A DNA stretch of 64,000 nt from Karalla daura (Eukaryota > Chordata > Actinopteri > Chaetodontiformes > Leiognathidae): assembly GCA_029224185.1 (NCBI GenBank), contig CM055207.1:14959791-15023790 (forward strand), read 5' to 3'. Under the pieces are notes generated by a model. It was not told the origin of the DNA. It worked only from the letters and a program-made list of their open reading frames with translations, and made no database searches. Made by a program: the position numbers and the translations under genes. This document shows positions 49,401-62,600 of this stretch, piece by piece (position 1 is the stretch's first letter; every line of letters starts with the position of its first letter).

Positions 49401-50680
49401 AGCCATGTGGCGCTGTGGGCTTGAAACCAATAGAGGTCGGTGTGTTTGGTGGGCAACAAGACAGATTGGCAGAGCGTGGAGCCGATGATTGACCATGACA
49501 CCGCACTCTGGGCAACAGGCAATGATAATGATTTCCCTGACATCCTCCCCAATCTGAGCTCATTTGTGCGAATTCAGCGTTACATACAGTCTAATCTGGA
49601 TGTACCCCGAAGAGCAAAGCTTCCTCACTCCAGAGCAGATACAGTAATTTAAAAGACAGGCTCATTCAAATTGCAGAGGATAATATTTTTTTATCTAATG
49701 CCAGGGATTTCCAGCCACATAGACATAGTTTTGATTTTATTTGGCCAGGTTTCTGTCTCTGAGATTTGTAGTACCACCCTGATACAATGGATGTTAAAGG
49801 AGTTTGGTCAGTGGTGTTCACAGCGAAGAAAAACTGCATTGAAAAAATCCAAAGGCAACGTCTCTTCCCAAAATCACAGTGATAATCCACAGACCAAGTT
49901 GTCAGCAGTTTTCATTGGACCTGCTTTCCTATGAAGAAATATTCCCCAGAAAAACTGCTGACAGCATGATTCAAAGGAGTTTTGGAGGAAAATTGAACTT
50001 TAACTCTTATTTCTTTTCTTTATTTAAAGCAGATCTGAAAATAACGCATGAATAGTACTCAACATGACACACAATTTATCACTTTTAAGTGTAAATATTT
50101 AAGAGGAAAAATAAAAATCCGAATAAAGTGAGAATAATTCATGGGAAAATTATATCAAAGTAAAACCACTTGTGATAACAAAGCTGCACTGTTGAGGGAG
50201 GAAAAACGGCCAGTTTTCTCTGTCATGATTTAGAAAACTCAAAAACTTAACCCGGTGCCACAGATTTAGCAAAATGTGTCCACTCTCTAACAACATAAAA
50301 TCATAAGCACATATAGTGGATTTTGACATCTTAAAATATAAATTTCCAATGCCAATTTTAAGAAAATATGTCATTTGGAGTGTTTCCATCAGGCGGCCAT
50401 CTTTTTCCATCCAGTGGGGCCCATTTTGTTTGCTTGCTTGTTTGAGGGGAATTCCCACACAGGAAACATCAGTGATGGTGGGACAACAAAAGTCAACTCC
50501 TGGCAGGCACCTTATGAAATCAAGGACCTCTTGGGCCCGGCCAACCCCAGTATGAACCGTCTCTGGAGGTCTTCATAAGAGGTTAAGCTGGCCCTCCATC
50601 CGTCCTCACAGTTCAGAGGGTAAACTAGCAGAGAAATTGGACACGGGCTCGCGGCGAGTTTCCAGTCTGTTAGAGGCTCT
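46456..50680. other. Intergenic DNA, one enhancer-like block
   Basis: No gene is recognised. The stretch 47,470-47,880 is AT-rich, non-repetitive and carries motifs such as TTAGATAAAG and TAATAAGAATAATGG, resembling a conserved noncoding element. Around 48,180-48,350 there are faint traces (GTTAGCTTAGCAG) of the repeat also seen near 59,130. The rest is unremarkable. Confidence 0.4.
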
Positions 50681-50689
50681 CAAGAGGAG

Positions 50690-50890
50690 GACAGGCGAGG
50701 GTTAAACTCAGGCCACTCTCCCTTAATGTTAAAGAGTGGCCTTTGATTGCCCCCTATCTATGTGCAGTGTGGTGCCGGAGGGGAACCTGACACCAGCGTT
50801 GTTATTGAAGTGCTGCAGGAGGGGCTGATAACTGGTCTCATCGGCACGGATCCAGTGTGCAAGCTGCCCCCCAGCCCCTATAAAAGACAG
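50690..50890 (+). promoter_or_regulatory. Possible TATA promoter or conserved element
   Basis: A strong TATA match, CCCTATAAAAG, lies at 50,876-50,886, preceded by a C-rich stretch. Upstream, 50,700-50,800 is smooth non-repetitive sequence with TTTGATTG, close to a TCF/LEF site. No recognisable coding exon follows, so promoter activity is doubtful. Confidence 0.25.
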
Positions 50891-53755
50891 TGGCAGGTGT
50901 GTGACAGATCTGGGCGTTAAAGCACGTTTTGGACCCCCCCAGAGATGACAGCCTCTTGGCTCATCTCAAGAACCGATCAGGGGTCTGGCTGTTGTGGATG
51001 CCCGTTCAGCAGTGTCTGAGCCTCTGTCTTCCCGCACAGTTTCTTTTCCATTAAGTGCTGGTGCACTTGGAAACCCGCAGAAAAGGTTGAATTCCTCTGA
51101 TTTCACATGCTCTGGGGAAGCAAAAGCATGATATGGGTTATGTGGCAAAAACCTAGTTGGCCTCTCTCCGATGTGTCTTTCTTTCAAACCACAATCTTGA
51201 AACTTTTGGCGAAAGATTCTGATTAAGAGTTGGACAAATGTATCACTCAGTCACAGTCCTTAACCTTGTGTGCTGAATCTTAAGTATCTCTGACCCAGTT
51301 AGATGTGTTTAGCCTTGTAGCTTCCCTCACCGGGTTCAGCTTTGAGAGCACAGAGAATAATTGCTGATTTTAAATAAAAGCACTGAAGCAGAGTCCACAA
51401 AACAGCAAAATCTGAAAAGTTACAAACGTTCCATGGTGTTTCTGTGGTTAGCTGTGTCAACCTTGCAGTCTGTTTGAAGTTGTTTAGGCGTTGTTTTCCC
51501 CTGAACTGAACAGTTTGAGGGTAAACAGTAATGCAGTTTTGTTAATTCCACTTGTATTTACTGAGATTTATATCAAGTCTTATTTGAGTTTTTTGAGAAC
51601 AGTTTCTCCTATTTCAATAATATCCCTTTTGAAACCCTCTTATGGTTTTACGGTTTGCGATCCTGACAGCCATAAGCACAGCACTTCAGCTCGGTTTTTG
51701 ATATTGTTATTATTACCCGTGTTATAATGTCAAGGAGTACCAAGGGGAGGCTAAAGAGGGACACTGGGGACTGGTGGGGGGAGTTCAAATATGAGGGGAA
51801 TGGATCCTTAAGTCTCCAACTCGACTACAAGTGGCATCATTGTCATCACCTTGTTCTGATTTCATTTCATCTCTCGGCGCCACCACTGCAGGCAATATCT
51901 GCGTATTGAGTTACAAGAGGCCCACCTCTTTATTATTTTCATGGGAACTCAAGGACAGGCAGTCTTGTGCTGAGATGAGAGGATATTTATATGAATGCAT
52001 ATAATGTTGTGTTCTCAGTACTCGGGAACATTTAGCGCCTATCTCCGAATAGCATCAGAGGCTTTCAGCTCGACAGAGTCATTAATATCAGAAGGGTTTA
52101 TGTGTTTCATATTGCCTCCATGCCAGCTGGGACCACATGCCTGATGAGCTGGCCAGTGTTGTACGGGATGCACCACCCTTTTTCTTTTTTCTTTTTTTTT
52201 TATAGGCGTGAACTCAGCATGTACTGCTGTCCAGAGATTAACACTTTGTCTCCGTAAAGGTCGAGCCGGGGACCCAAAAAGCGTCCCTAAACTGACAATT
52301 TGATTTGAGCTCCTGGCTCAAAGATGGCGTGGGATTGGCCATGAACACTTCTTCTTTTGACCAGAATAACTCTCGTTCTCGTTCGCCATCCAATGTCATC
52401 CTATCTGCATCTCCCCCGCGCAGAGCAGAAGAGCTGAGACGTGTCTGATCGGTTTAATAGCGCCGAGTTGTGGATTGCCATCTCTAGCCATGCAGGCTTA
52501 AGCCGGGGCTCCAAACACAGAGGGGGAACATTCTTGGAGCAAATGGTGATGTGTTGGCAGGTTAGCTGGATTTATAAGCCGGAGATGTAGCTAATTTCAC
52601 CAGAACCTCCAGAAGGGTAAAGGAAACAAAAAAACGTCAGCCGTCAGGGTATGGATATACTAATCAACCTGCTAAATGTAAACCATCAGCCTCGTGAATA
52701 AATGTGTGTTGACGCTCTGCCTCAAACAGACTTCGTTCTACGTGTAACGCAACACCTTTCCCACCATTCCTGTACCACTCCCACAAGTTTCTCGGGGGAG
52801 GCCGGCAGGAACGAGACACCGGATCACGTTTGATCCAAGTGTTTTTCAATCCTTGAGGGTGAGTGATGTGACAAGCGCAGGATCTGTAATCCTTGGCTGT
52901 TTTTGTTTGGAAATCCAGACATAGTCTGTCCATCACAGAGAAAGACCAAAATCCCACCGTTCCAGTCAAACTGACATCTGAATTCTCTTAAGCATGTGAG
53001 TAAATATGAATTGCAGTAATACTGCAGATCTTGTATATATTATTGTGCTTTTAAAAAAGAAGATTCAATACATTCTTGGACTTATTCTACAAGATAAGTC
53101 TGGACCTGGAACTGCTGGGTGTGTATTAGTCATTGATATGATTGACAACTGAGACTTGGTTGTTAGGAGAGACATTCTTTATGTTCTTGCTGAGCGGCTG
53201 ACTGCAGATCATACTGTGAAGACTAAAATACATTTCAGGCTCTTCATAACTGGTCCTAATAGCATGAGCTATGAACAATCACTTAGTTAAGAACAGGATT
53301 TGGGCAGGAGTTATGGCACTGTTCGTATTTCACTTGGAAATTGGAAATATCCAAGTGAGAATTGGAAATCCTAAACTTGTCACAGAATCTACAGTTGTGA
53401 GGGTTTGACACTTCAATAAGCAGGCAGAATATTTACTGAAGTATGAGAAGCTTTTATACAGGAAAAAATGGTTTATAAATTCAGCATTAAAAGTTTCATA
53501 GACATACAAAATTAATTGCAAGAAGCTGTATTTTGGGGATTTTATGTTCTATTAATCTAAATCAACAAAGTAACTAATGTCAACTCATAAATATTTAATT
53601 CTGATTAAATATAGATAAATAAAATGCACGATATGTCCACTGTTGTTCTTGAGTAGAGTGATTCTTTAAGTGTACTAACTTAGCATTAGCATTAGCATTG
53701 TAGCACTGAAGAGAGCCATTACTTCAGAGAATAGATTAGCGTTATTGGTGCCATA
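50891..53755. other. Intergenic DNA, nothing recognised
   Basis: The part 51,885-52,170 looks enhancer-like (AT-rich, with ATTTATATGAATGCATATAA near 51,986). A T-rich tract lies near 52,179-52,201. Open frames are short and without domains. TAGCAT is repeated at about 53,681-53,700. Confidence 0.4.
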
Positions 53756-54098
53756 GGGTTGCAACAAATGATTCGATTAATGTGTTGTTAAGTTGTTTGG
53801 GTTGTTAAATAATACAAAACTGTGAAAACTGTTGCTGTCTTTACTGTCTGTTCCACAGTAGCCAATATACAGTAAGGTCTTTAAATGACTTTTAATGATC
53901 AGATTTTTCAGTTTTCTGTCATCAAGGACTAAAGAAACCACAAAATATTCCAATATATTTTTTAAAGATGATGACCTGATAATAGTTACTTAATTTCTTG
54001 AACTGCTGCTAATTAAAAAAAAAACTTCAATCTATTAATCGATTTTGGAAGTAGTTATCGATTATTATCGATTAATCACTGATAGTAGTTGAAGCTGT
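53756..54098 (+). mobile_element. Teleost ATCGATTA-type interspersed repeat
   Basis: The ends carry the characteristic GATTCGATTAAT and TTATCGATTATTATCGATTA phrases. The middle holds the typical CTGTCATCAAGGACTAAAG and AACCACAAAATATTC phrases. I know this layout from many teleost genomes as a short non-autonomous element without coding capacity. It is moderately diverged. The superfamily is not assigned. Confidence 0.6.
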
Positions 54099-54399
54099 AT
54101 GGTGGAATATAATTAATTAAACCACACGGTTTCATTACCGGAGCTACAATGCTTTACTATGACATTACTGGCAAGTTGCAGCAGCCCACAAACATTTGAG
54201 AGCGTGAGCTGTGGTGTCGAATTTAAGTGACGTGCATGACCAATGAGAAAACGACATCACCTGAGAGAGTTGGCAGAAGCCGGAGCAGACAGATATGAGA
54301 AATACTGACGTCCAGAATTGTACTAATTTTACTTTCAGCTTTACCCAGCTGAACACAGAAGAAAGAATTAAAATGCAGGTGCTGAGAAACGTCCTGGAG

Positions 54400-54720
54400 G
54401 GGTCGGAGCAGAACTAATGCCCCATAGGTCGGTTTCCACGCAGCGGCGGAGCAGCTGCCAGCGTACCCTAGCAACAAGTGCCGCCGAGCCCGAGAGGGCC
54501 GCCAGCGCAGGCGGGAGAGTGGCTCACAGTCCGTGTATCCCAGCATGCTTTGCCACCGCGGTGCCCTTCACCCCCTGACCTGCCATAATGGCAGCATGGA
54601 GAGATGAAAAGAGCCATGTGACACGAGCGGACACAATCGCCGCGGCCCCACGCTGCTTGCTGCCTTTTCAGACACGGCTCACATGGAGAGCGCGAAGACA
54701 CGGGGCAGCTTGAGGGACAA
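54400..54720. promoter_or_regulatory. CpG-rich patch with ZNF143-like and YY1-like motifs
   Basis: TATCCCAGCATGCTTTGCC at 54,535-54,553 resembles the core of the ZNF143/Staf site (TCCCAGCATGC). CCATAATGG at 54,583-54,591 is close to a YY1 core. The surrounding 300 bases are richer in CpG than their flanks. ZNF143 and YY1 often mark promoters and chromatin loop anchors; that role here is inference. Confidence 0.35.
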
Positions 54721-57012
54721 GAGTCAACACAATCGGCCCAAACAGAAGTCCTGTCCTCTTTTCTTTTCTCGTTTCTGTCGTCACTACAATGGGTTCGCGC
54801 ATACTGATGACAAACCGGCATTTTTTTTTTTTTGCTCCCATTTTCTGTAATGTATTAATTTTCACACCGGTTTTCATTTTCCAATTCAGTGGTGCAGATT
54901 ATTGCGGCTTTATTTCCAGTCTTCAGAAATAACTCATCAAAATAGATTCCTGGAGAAGTTTACTGACCAGAAGGAGCCAAATGAGAAACAGCCAGAGCAC
55001 CAATCTGTTGCGGCGCTTGCTTTCACCTTCATTGTCCAATAGCCTCAGTGCAGTTTTGCGAGTAACATTTACTGTGTGAAAAAGCACCATCTGTGCCGAG
55101 AGCCAGCAAACCGCCGTACCTCGGCCATCATTCCTGCAGTCTCTCTGTATTGTGACGGTAATGGGACTTTAAATCAGTGCCTTGCACCCTCAGGGTTCAT
55201 TACGGGGTGACAGCCCATTGTGGCTGCTCTGTGATGACAACAAGTGGCTGGGGAAGGGAGGGAGGAGAAGAGGAGGGAGGTGTAGGAGAAAGTGAGGCAG
55301 ATGGTTCGAAGAGATGACAATGGTGCCATTTCACAGCATATCCTCCACCTGTGGCGTGACGGAGACTGCTGGCGGAGCCTTTTGATGCCTGCTGAGATGA
55401 ATGCAATGGAGGGACATATCTCTTACTGACAGCCCCCGTATCATCGCTGATTGAGATGTCTAGACACCCAGAGCCGAGAGCTTTGAAAACAAACTTTGCG
55501 AAGCGTCGCTCAAGTTTCCCCTTTTGAGGAGGGAAGTTTCTCAGAATATTAAAAACGTCATGGAGTCGGAGTGAAACAATCGAAGCAGGAAAAGCGGGCT
55601 TAATTACCTGGATGCAGTTAATGCAGCTTTAGTCTGATGATTATACCAATATTCAGCTCTCCTCCTCCCCTGTGTAAAAATGTATCTGACGCTAACATAA
55701 AGATCGTGACCACGTCTGTACTGTGTTCCTGCAGAAACATTTCTCCCAGAAGTGTAACTAAACACACACACACACACAAGCACACTCGACACTGGCGCTT
55801 GTTGCCAGAATTCCCCCCACTTGCCTCTCAAACTGCCAATCAAATAAAATGTGATCTCATGTGTGCAGACTGTACGATGGGACATTTCACATGTCATAAC
55901 ATCAGCAAAAAGCAATCCCTTAAAGTAGAGCTTCGACGAGGGGAATACGACCGCAGAAATTCCTCAGAGCAACACATTAGACGTTTCTCCATGTGAACAT
56001 GTGTTATAGTGGCGAGCAGCAAAATAATAAAAAGCCAGACAAGTTGTTTTAGGAGGGAGCAGGTGGTTGCTAGTTCAAAGAGTGTAAGGATGAGGCTGTG
56101 TTTTCTTTTCTCCAGCATGTGCACCCCCCCCCCCCTTCTGCTCTTTCCTCCCAGAGAGTCTTGTCCTGCGAGTCCTCCTCCCTGGTCTGCCAACTTCAGA
56201 GTTGCATTATTATCGGCAAAGTGCTTTTAAATCCGCTCCTGCTCAGCACCAGGATGTCTTCTGCATGCTAATCCTCAGGGATACGGATCCGTCACTCCTC
56301 CGTCGTTCCCTCATGCCTGGCGTGCCTGAGACAGCTGGGAAAACAGTCTCTGCTTGACGATCTGCACATACAATGGGGATCTCAGGCCACCACGGTGCTG
56401 CTCAGACGCGGAGCCCTTTGCTGTGGTGCAGGGTGTTGTCACAGAAGACCACGGGCAGTGATGGAAGACGCGTTCACCTCCTTTATTCAAACATTCCCAG
56501 TTGCGAAAGTTAAGTATTATCAGTAAAACGTGATGTAAGCCCCTCTCTGATCTTTTAACGGAGCGGTTTGGAGGGGGGACTTTCTCTTTGAACAACTCCA
56601 GCTCGCAGACAACTGAAGGGTGACCTGGAGCCACAGCAACACAATGTTTTTTACGGGGGAGCTCAAAGCGAACAAAAAAAAAAAAAAAAGTTTGCGAAAC
56701 ACTTGTTTAACTTTTTTTTTGTCTGTTGAATTTTACACGCTTATAAAATGGGTGTTGCTATAAAATCTCCAGCTTTAAAAACTCAGCTGTGATAAAAAGT
56801 AGTGGAGTGAAGCGTGAAGTGTAGAAGTATGAGAAACGAGCGCCATATAACTGTACTTAGGCAGCGTGTTTTGCCACCCTTCCAACATCTCTGTGGTATT
56901 TTCTTTGAATCAAAGCGTGGACCTTTTGTGCAAATGGAGGCACAAGGGGTAAATGTTGTTATGGCGCGGTAGTAAGAAAGGGTGTATCATAACTCATGAG
57001 GCTAAGGTGAAA
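54721..57012. other. Intergenic DNA with simple repeats
   Basis: No gene is recognised. An AC run lies at 55,761-55,779, a C run near 56,126-56,137, and a run of about 16 A near 56,674-56,690. Confidence 0.5.
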
Positions 57013-57180
57013 TATCCATCCATCCATCCATTATCTTGCCCGCTTTGAACCTTAAAGGTGATGTGGGAGTCTGGTACCTATCTCCAGCACACACAGGATG
57101 AAGGCAGGGAATACACCCCGGACAGGTCATTAATCACAAGGCACACACACCGTTCACTCTCACAGGCACACTTGGGGGCA
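57013..57180 (-). mobile_element. Teleost SINE-like element, 3' part, minus strand
   Basis: The piece begins with (ATCC)n at 57,013-57,031 and continues with GGAATACACCCCGGACAGGT and GGCACACACACCGTTCAC. This is the reverse complement of the 3' portion of the same kind of element as at 40,898-41,165. The (TGGA)n tail fits retroposition from a LINE-type machinery. It is truncated and diverged. Confidence 0.6.
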
Positions 57181-57626
57181 GCTGAGTGTCTCTGCCTTTA
57201 TTTTTGCGTCCACTTGCCCATTTCTTTGTTCAGCCGAGTGGCAGTTGTCGCTGGACAGTGCTGTTGTTGCGCGTAACAAAAATTAACCGTCGCTGCATAC
57301 ACAAAAGGAATGAACTTGATCCCATCCAACCAGCTCCTGGATTTTTGTCGTTCGAGTAATAGCTGAATGTCACTGTGACAGTTCAGCTTTGCATGAGCAT
57401 GCTGCTCTCTGGAGCAAACTCTCCTCTCCTCTCCTCCGCTGTGTTGTACCTCCAAGAGCTAAGTGTGTGTTTGAGTTTAAACGAAGCCACACGAGTTCAA
57501 AGTACTAATCTCCTCAGGACTTTTGAGAAGTGAGCAGCAGAGACTAAGGCTTATTTTCCTGAGAAAAAGAGAACGAGCTAGAGAGAGAGAGGTAGAGAGA
57601 GGAGCCACAAGCAGCAGAGAGGAAGA
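57181..57626. other. Intergenic DNA, nothing recognised
   Basis: Short sequence with CTCCTCTCCT repeats near 57,420 and GAGAG runs near 57,580. Confidence 0.5.
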
Positions 57627-57646
57627 GTGTGTGCGTGAGTGTGTGC

Positions 57647-57703
<57 letters not shown>
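57627..57703. repeat. (GT)n microsatellite
   Basis: Imperfect GTGTGC and GTGA units lead into a long pure GT run. Confidence 0.95.
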
Positions 57704-57705
<2 letters not shown>

Positions 57706-59129
57706 GATAAATATAGAGAACAGTGATAAAGAGGTAATCATCTCCACTCAAAGCATATTTTATCCACTGGGGTTATTAGGAGGATGGAGATGAGTGAAAT
57801 CCGCACAGACGTCTCTCTCCCTCTCTCCCTGTATTTACCCACTCTTGATCCTCTCTCCTCCTCCTCGTCTTCATGTCCGACCTGCCTTGGCGAGTTGCCC
57901 AGCTCGCTCACTCCCGACCATTTGCTGCAGTTTCAGTGTTTCACTGATTCACGTTAATGGCTGATGTATGGGCCTGGCACGGTATGCAGTACACATGAAA
58001 TGAAGGAATAGTTTTTAATTAAAAGTTTCACTTAAGCCTCCTCCTCCTCGTCTTCTCTCTCTGTCTGCCTTCATTCGTTCATCATGCTTCTTCTGTAGCT
58101 GGTTTCTTGCCCCGAGGCTTCTCCACGGAGGCATGGAGGTTGCTATATAGACTTCACAGATAGGGGGCAGTAGTCTCAAAGGTAACATGGAGCCAGAGAC
58201 AGCTGAGGCCGAACTTAACACGTTGACTTGATCTTCAAAAGGAGGAAGAAGACATTCCGTCATGCAGTATACATTAAAAAAAAAAGTCAATTTATTGAGA
58301 TTTATTGAGAAAAGTCCATCCTACGTCACATGCCAGACTGACCAGAATGAAACACTTTTTCTTGGTGAATACATAGAGCATATGTATCAACATTTGAATG
58401 AATTATTATTCAGTAGTGTAGTCTTTAATTCTGAGACATCATCTCATCTCATCACATGTACCAAGAAAAAAAAAATGTTTTGAGGTAAGACTAAATTAAA
58501 CATTGCAAACAGCCTCAAAGCGTAAAATTAATTTTCCAGTGCTACACAAAATCGCAACGTTTTTAAAGATCTACCGGCAAACTCCTAAGTGTCAGTTTGT
58601 GTTAATCCCCTTTGCATTTTTCCTGTGTGCAGTTTGTGGACATACCCTGCTCAAGATGAATCGGTTTGCCTCCTGCATCAAGACAGGAATAGCTCTTAAT
58701 AATGAAAGATTGATGTGAAGTAAGCTTGTCATTACATGCTGCAGTAGACAATTAGGTGCCTCCCCAACACACAACCCTTGCTGATTTCCTCCTCTTCCTT
58801 CTCGCTCCTCTCCCTTCTCACTCCCCAGCTTTTTTTTCCCCTTTTTTTTCCTCCACACTGACAAAGTTGCTAAAGTCATTTGCCTAAATTTGTTTTGTTT
58901 GAGTCCAAGGGGACGACGCAACAAGGCTGTGATTCATTCAGCGAGCTGGTGACAAATAGCTGATGGCCCATCTGCAGCAGGTTTCAAACTTTCCTTCTCT
59001 ACTGGGACTGCAGCTCATTAAAATAAATTGCATTTCTGGTCATGGGAGGACACGCCAGACGCAAACCCTGCTCATAAGCAGCACTTTATTCAAGTCTCAA
59101 AACATAAGGATCATTAGACAAGCACTTAA
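57704..59129. other. Intergenic DNA, nothing recognised
   Basis: Contains A-rich and T-rich short runs (about 58,275-58,285, 58,466-58,476 and 58,830-58,850) and no credible exon. Confidence 0.5.
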
Positions 59130-59425
59130 AGGCGCAGTTTGACAATTTTGTGAAATGTGCTTATTCAGTGTCATTCTGTGAGTTGGACAAGAAGATCGAT
59201 ACTGTGTCTCAAATTTGAAACCTCAGCAAGGAAGCGGTTAGCTTAGCTTGGTATAGCGAAAAAGATGAGAAATAGGAGGTAACAGCTTGCCTTGCTTTTA
59301 GCCATGTGTATGAGCAAAACAAAGGTAAAAAAACAAAACAAAATATAATGTGCACTGATGAGCGGTGACAGGGCCAGCCTTGCCTCAATGCTAGGCTAAG
59401 CTAACTGTAGCAGTTGTGCAGTAAG
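59130..59425 (+). mobile_element. Teleost non-autonomous repeat with GTTAGCTTAGCTT core
   Basis: The order GTGAAATGTGCTTATTC, AAGAAGATCGATACTG, GCGGTTAGCTTAGCTTGG and GCTAGGCTAAGCTAAC matches, from memory, a repeat found in many teleosts. Copies of this type do not encode protein. This copy is old and has internal changes. Confidence 0.6.
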
Positions 59426-59591
59426 TGGAGACACTGAAGAGCTGAATTCAACCTCTTGCCTAAACCTCAGCAAAAATTATCTTAGTGTGTATGTGAAACA
59501 CACGCACAAAATCATTTGAAACACTGGCTGAGGAATTTAGAAATGTGCAAATGATGTTTCTTAAAAGACACAAGCTGTCACATTGTCCCCC

Positions 59592-59594
<3 letters not shown>

Positions 59595-59631
<37 letters not shown>
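59595..59631. repeat. (AC)n microsatellite
   Basis: A pure AC run. Confidence 0.95.
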
Positions 59632-59633
<2 letters not shown>

Positions 59634-62600
59634 TTACAAACCTCTCACTGTTTAAACCCGTCCACTTCTCCAGGTGTTCCTATTGAAATCCCAGCCCGCT
59701 CCCTTCTCTCTACCGACCCCGGTGCTGTTGAGGCACCAGGGTTCGTGCTCGTGACAGAGGCTGAATGCATTCATAAACACTGGCAGCACTGACATCTCAA
59801 TGGGCTGCCTATTCCCCCACTATCAGCTTACAGCCTATAATTACGGCCAATCATCTTGGATCAAGCATGTCTGCGTGAACAGGCCAACGTAACATCTGCT
59901 GCCTCGGCCAGCAGGCCAAGAAGGACTTTTGTACTGAAAGGTGAGCTAATGTGGCCCAAGACGGGAGCAGGGAGTGTAATGTTAACAGGTACCAAAGGCT
60001 ATTCAGAAACCTGCACACACAGGGGAGGGTTTTTTCCCTCCTGGGAGCAGGTGCCCTATGGTATTTCTTATCTCTCTTATGCCAGCGCAGACTTCTTATC
60101 TGCATTAGGAAATGCTCAAGGGCATTGCAGTAAATCTCCAAGGAGTTGTGTTTGGAGTGCAATAAAGGAAATACTAGAACTCTGCTGTTTTAAAACCTCC
60201 TCGAGATGCAAGTTCACCATAAAGCTCTCTATAAATAACAGTGCAAGTACTTTTTGAAGCCTTTTGGAGGCTGTTAAAATGACTGCTCTAATGACACCAC
60301 AGAGTGCTGTTATTTTGAAGGATCTGCTCATACAAAAGAAAAGGAGACTTGATGTCTTCTGTAGTGGGAGACCGCATTCCCCTCCGTGTCTGAGTGACTG
60401 TTTGAGAGGTCCAGAGCTTAATGAGTTTACTTTGGTTTGGAAATGGTGAGAAAATTTTGTGTGCAGTTACTTATTGGGGCTATTAATCTTTCGCAGGACA
60501 AGGGAAGAAGAGTTGCACGCTGACTGGAAAAACATGATTGGCAGCTGCGAGGCCTATTTTGTGGGACCTGATGCAAAGCCTCGGTTTAACTCGTATGCAA
60601 ACCCGAGACCACAAGACAGCACTGTGTGCAGGCTGTCTCGAGTTGCGGCCAAAGATATCACGTAAAACACCTCACAGCTGGAGCTAAATATCATTGCAAC
60701 AGGGTGAGGTCCAGGCCTGGTTGCGGATCGTCGCCGTGCTCTCGTCGTCACTGTTGTTGCTTCCTTAACTGTAGATTCACTCATGAGAGTGGGTGGGATA
60801 AAATCCAGGATGCTCCCTTTCGCCCATCAGAAGAAAAAACGGCCAAATGTGGCTTTCCGAAGCGTGTCACCTCGCCCTCGCCACAGGGAGGAGCGATGTT
60901 GGGAATCCTCGCTAATGAAGACGCTTTTTCTGTCCGTCTTCTCCAACGTCTGAAATCCCTGTGTCTACATCCGCCTACACCCATCCCCGCTCTCTGTCTG
61001 CGTAAACAACTTAATCAGCCTCAGAAGCCTGTGGGCTGGGAAACAAGCCCCGGCCCTGCGCCTGGGCCTTCGCAGCCATCAATCATTTCATTTGGACTTC
61101 GGTGGAAAACCCAAGCAAACATGTCGAAAAATCACACCCAGCTCCGAGCTTAGCAAGCCCGTCTCCGTGCTGAACTCAGCACCACAGAGCTGGCGGCGGC
61201 ATGGACCCGCAGCCATATAGATCAGGCTCAACGTAAACTGACACGATTAAACACTGAGTCAGACAGCGGCAACCGAACGCCTTCCCGCCACAGACAACAC
61301 GACAGCAGGGGCAACATGAGCGGTCATGTCTCCAGCTTGTATGGATAATTATCCAGCCCCTAATTGTGGGGAGGCTGATACGGGGTAAATGCCCCGGTCA
61401 CCCTGTCCGTCACAATTATCATGATCTGAAAGGGAACAAAACAACTTAGTTCAATAGTCCTTCTTATAATCACCGCAGATTAATTAAAGTTGAAGCTTGG
61501 CAGAGGCATTTTCCCCTTTAGCTATGCTTTCTTCTCATTCGATTTAGCAACATTGCTATCGCTCGACTCAACCCGTCATAGCCCAAACCACCAAACAGTA
61601 TCTGTTATCACAAATAAATATTATTTGCTTTTCTGCATTTGGCCTGCACTGTCCAATGCAATCCTCTTCTACCACCACTTTTACACACTTTCCGGTGCCA
61701 GCAACCACAACCCAGTTTCACACGCTTAACTTTGGTCTAACGACCTTTTTTCCTCTCAAACCGTCCAACATTTTTACTGTTACCAAATTGGAGCCATTTC
61801 CAATGTGATATCTTAAACCTGGCTGTGCTTTCAGAAGAAGGCAGTTGTGGGGAGAAAGTTGCAGATGACCTGGCAAGTGACTGTACAGGCCAGCAGCAAC
61901 CTGCTGAAACACCAATTAACAGGGGGAGTTTCTTGAAATCCTGCCGATGTGTTCGGTTCGACATTATTTGCACAAATATGGCCACCGGAGTTTCCTTTCA
62001 GTTCGCAATCAGCTAACCCTTACACCATGAAGACGCTGGCAACAGTTATCCTAGCAGCAGCTAACTGCTGGAGCTCTGGCCCTTTCTGTTTCTCTTCTCT
62101 TTGCCTCATCTCAGAATGTTTATAGTGGAGTCACTTTCACTTAACTGAATTTTTGGCAGATGTGGGAATTTGATTCGATGTGTCTGTGCTTATGCTCGCA
62201 CCACCTCGGCCGAGCTTGCTACTGTTCATGCGATTGTGTCCTTGCACGGACTCCAAATAGCAAACTTTTTGTTGCTTTTATTTTGGAAGGGAACAACTGC
62301 AGGCATCTTGCAGAGTCAGGAAATGTGCCATTTTACTCGATTTTGCACTCATCATCCATCATTTCACCAAGCTGTAAAGAGGCGCAGCTTTAGAGACTAT
62401 GGAGATGGGAAGATGTTTATTCTCCAAGAAACACAAGTCTTCTTTATTGTATAAAACAAAAAAAATATGGCATCATATTTATGTTAGAGAGATGTCGTAT
62501 CTTTTCCCTCCAGCTTACAAGAATTTGTCATCGAGCCAAAATAATTTGAGGCGTCGAGGCGTAAAGAAGGTGACTATGAGGCAGATCCCCTGACGCCTCC

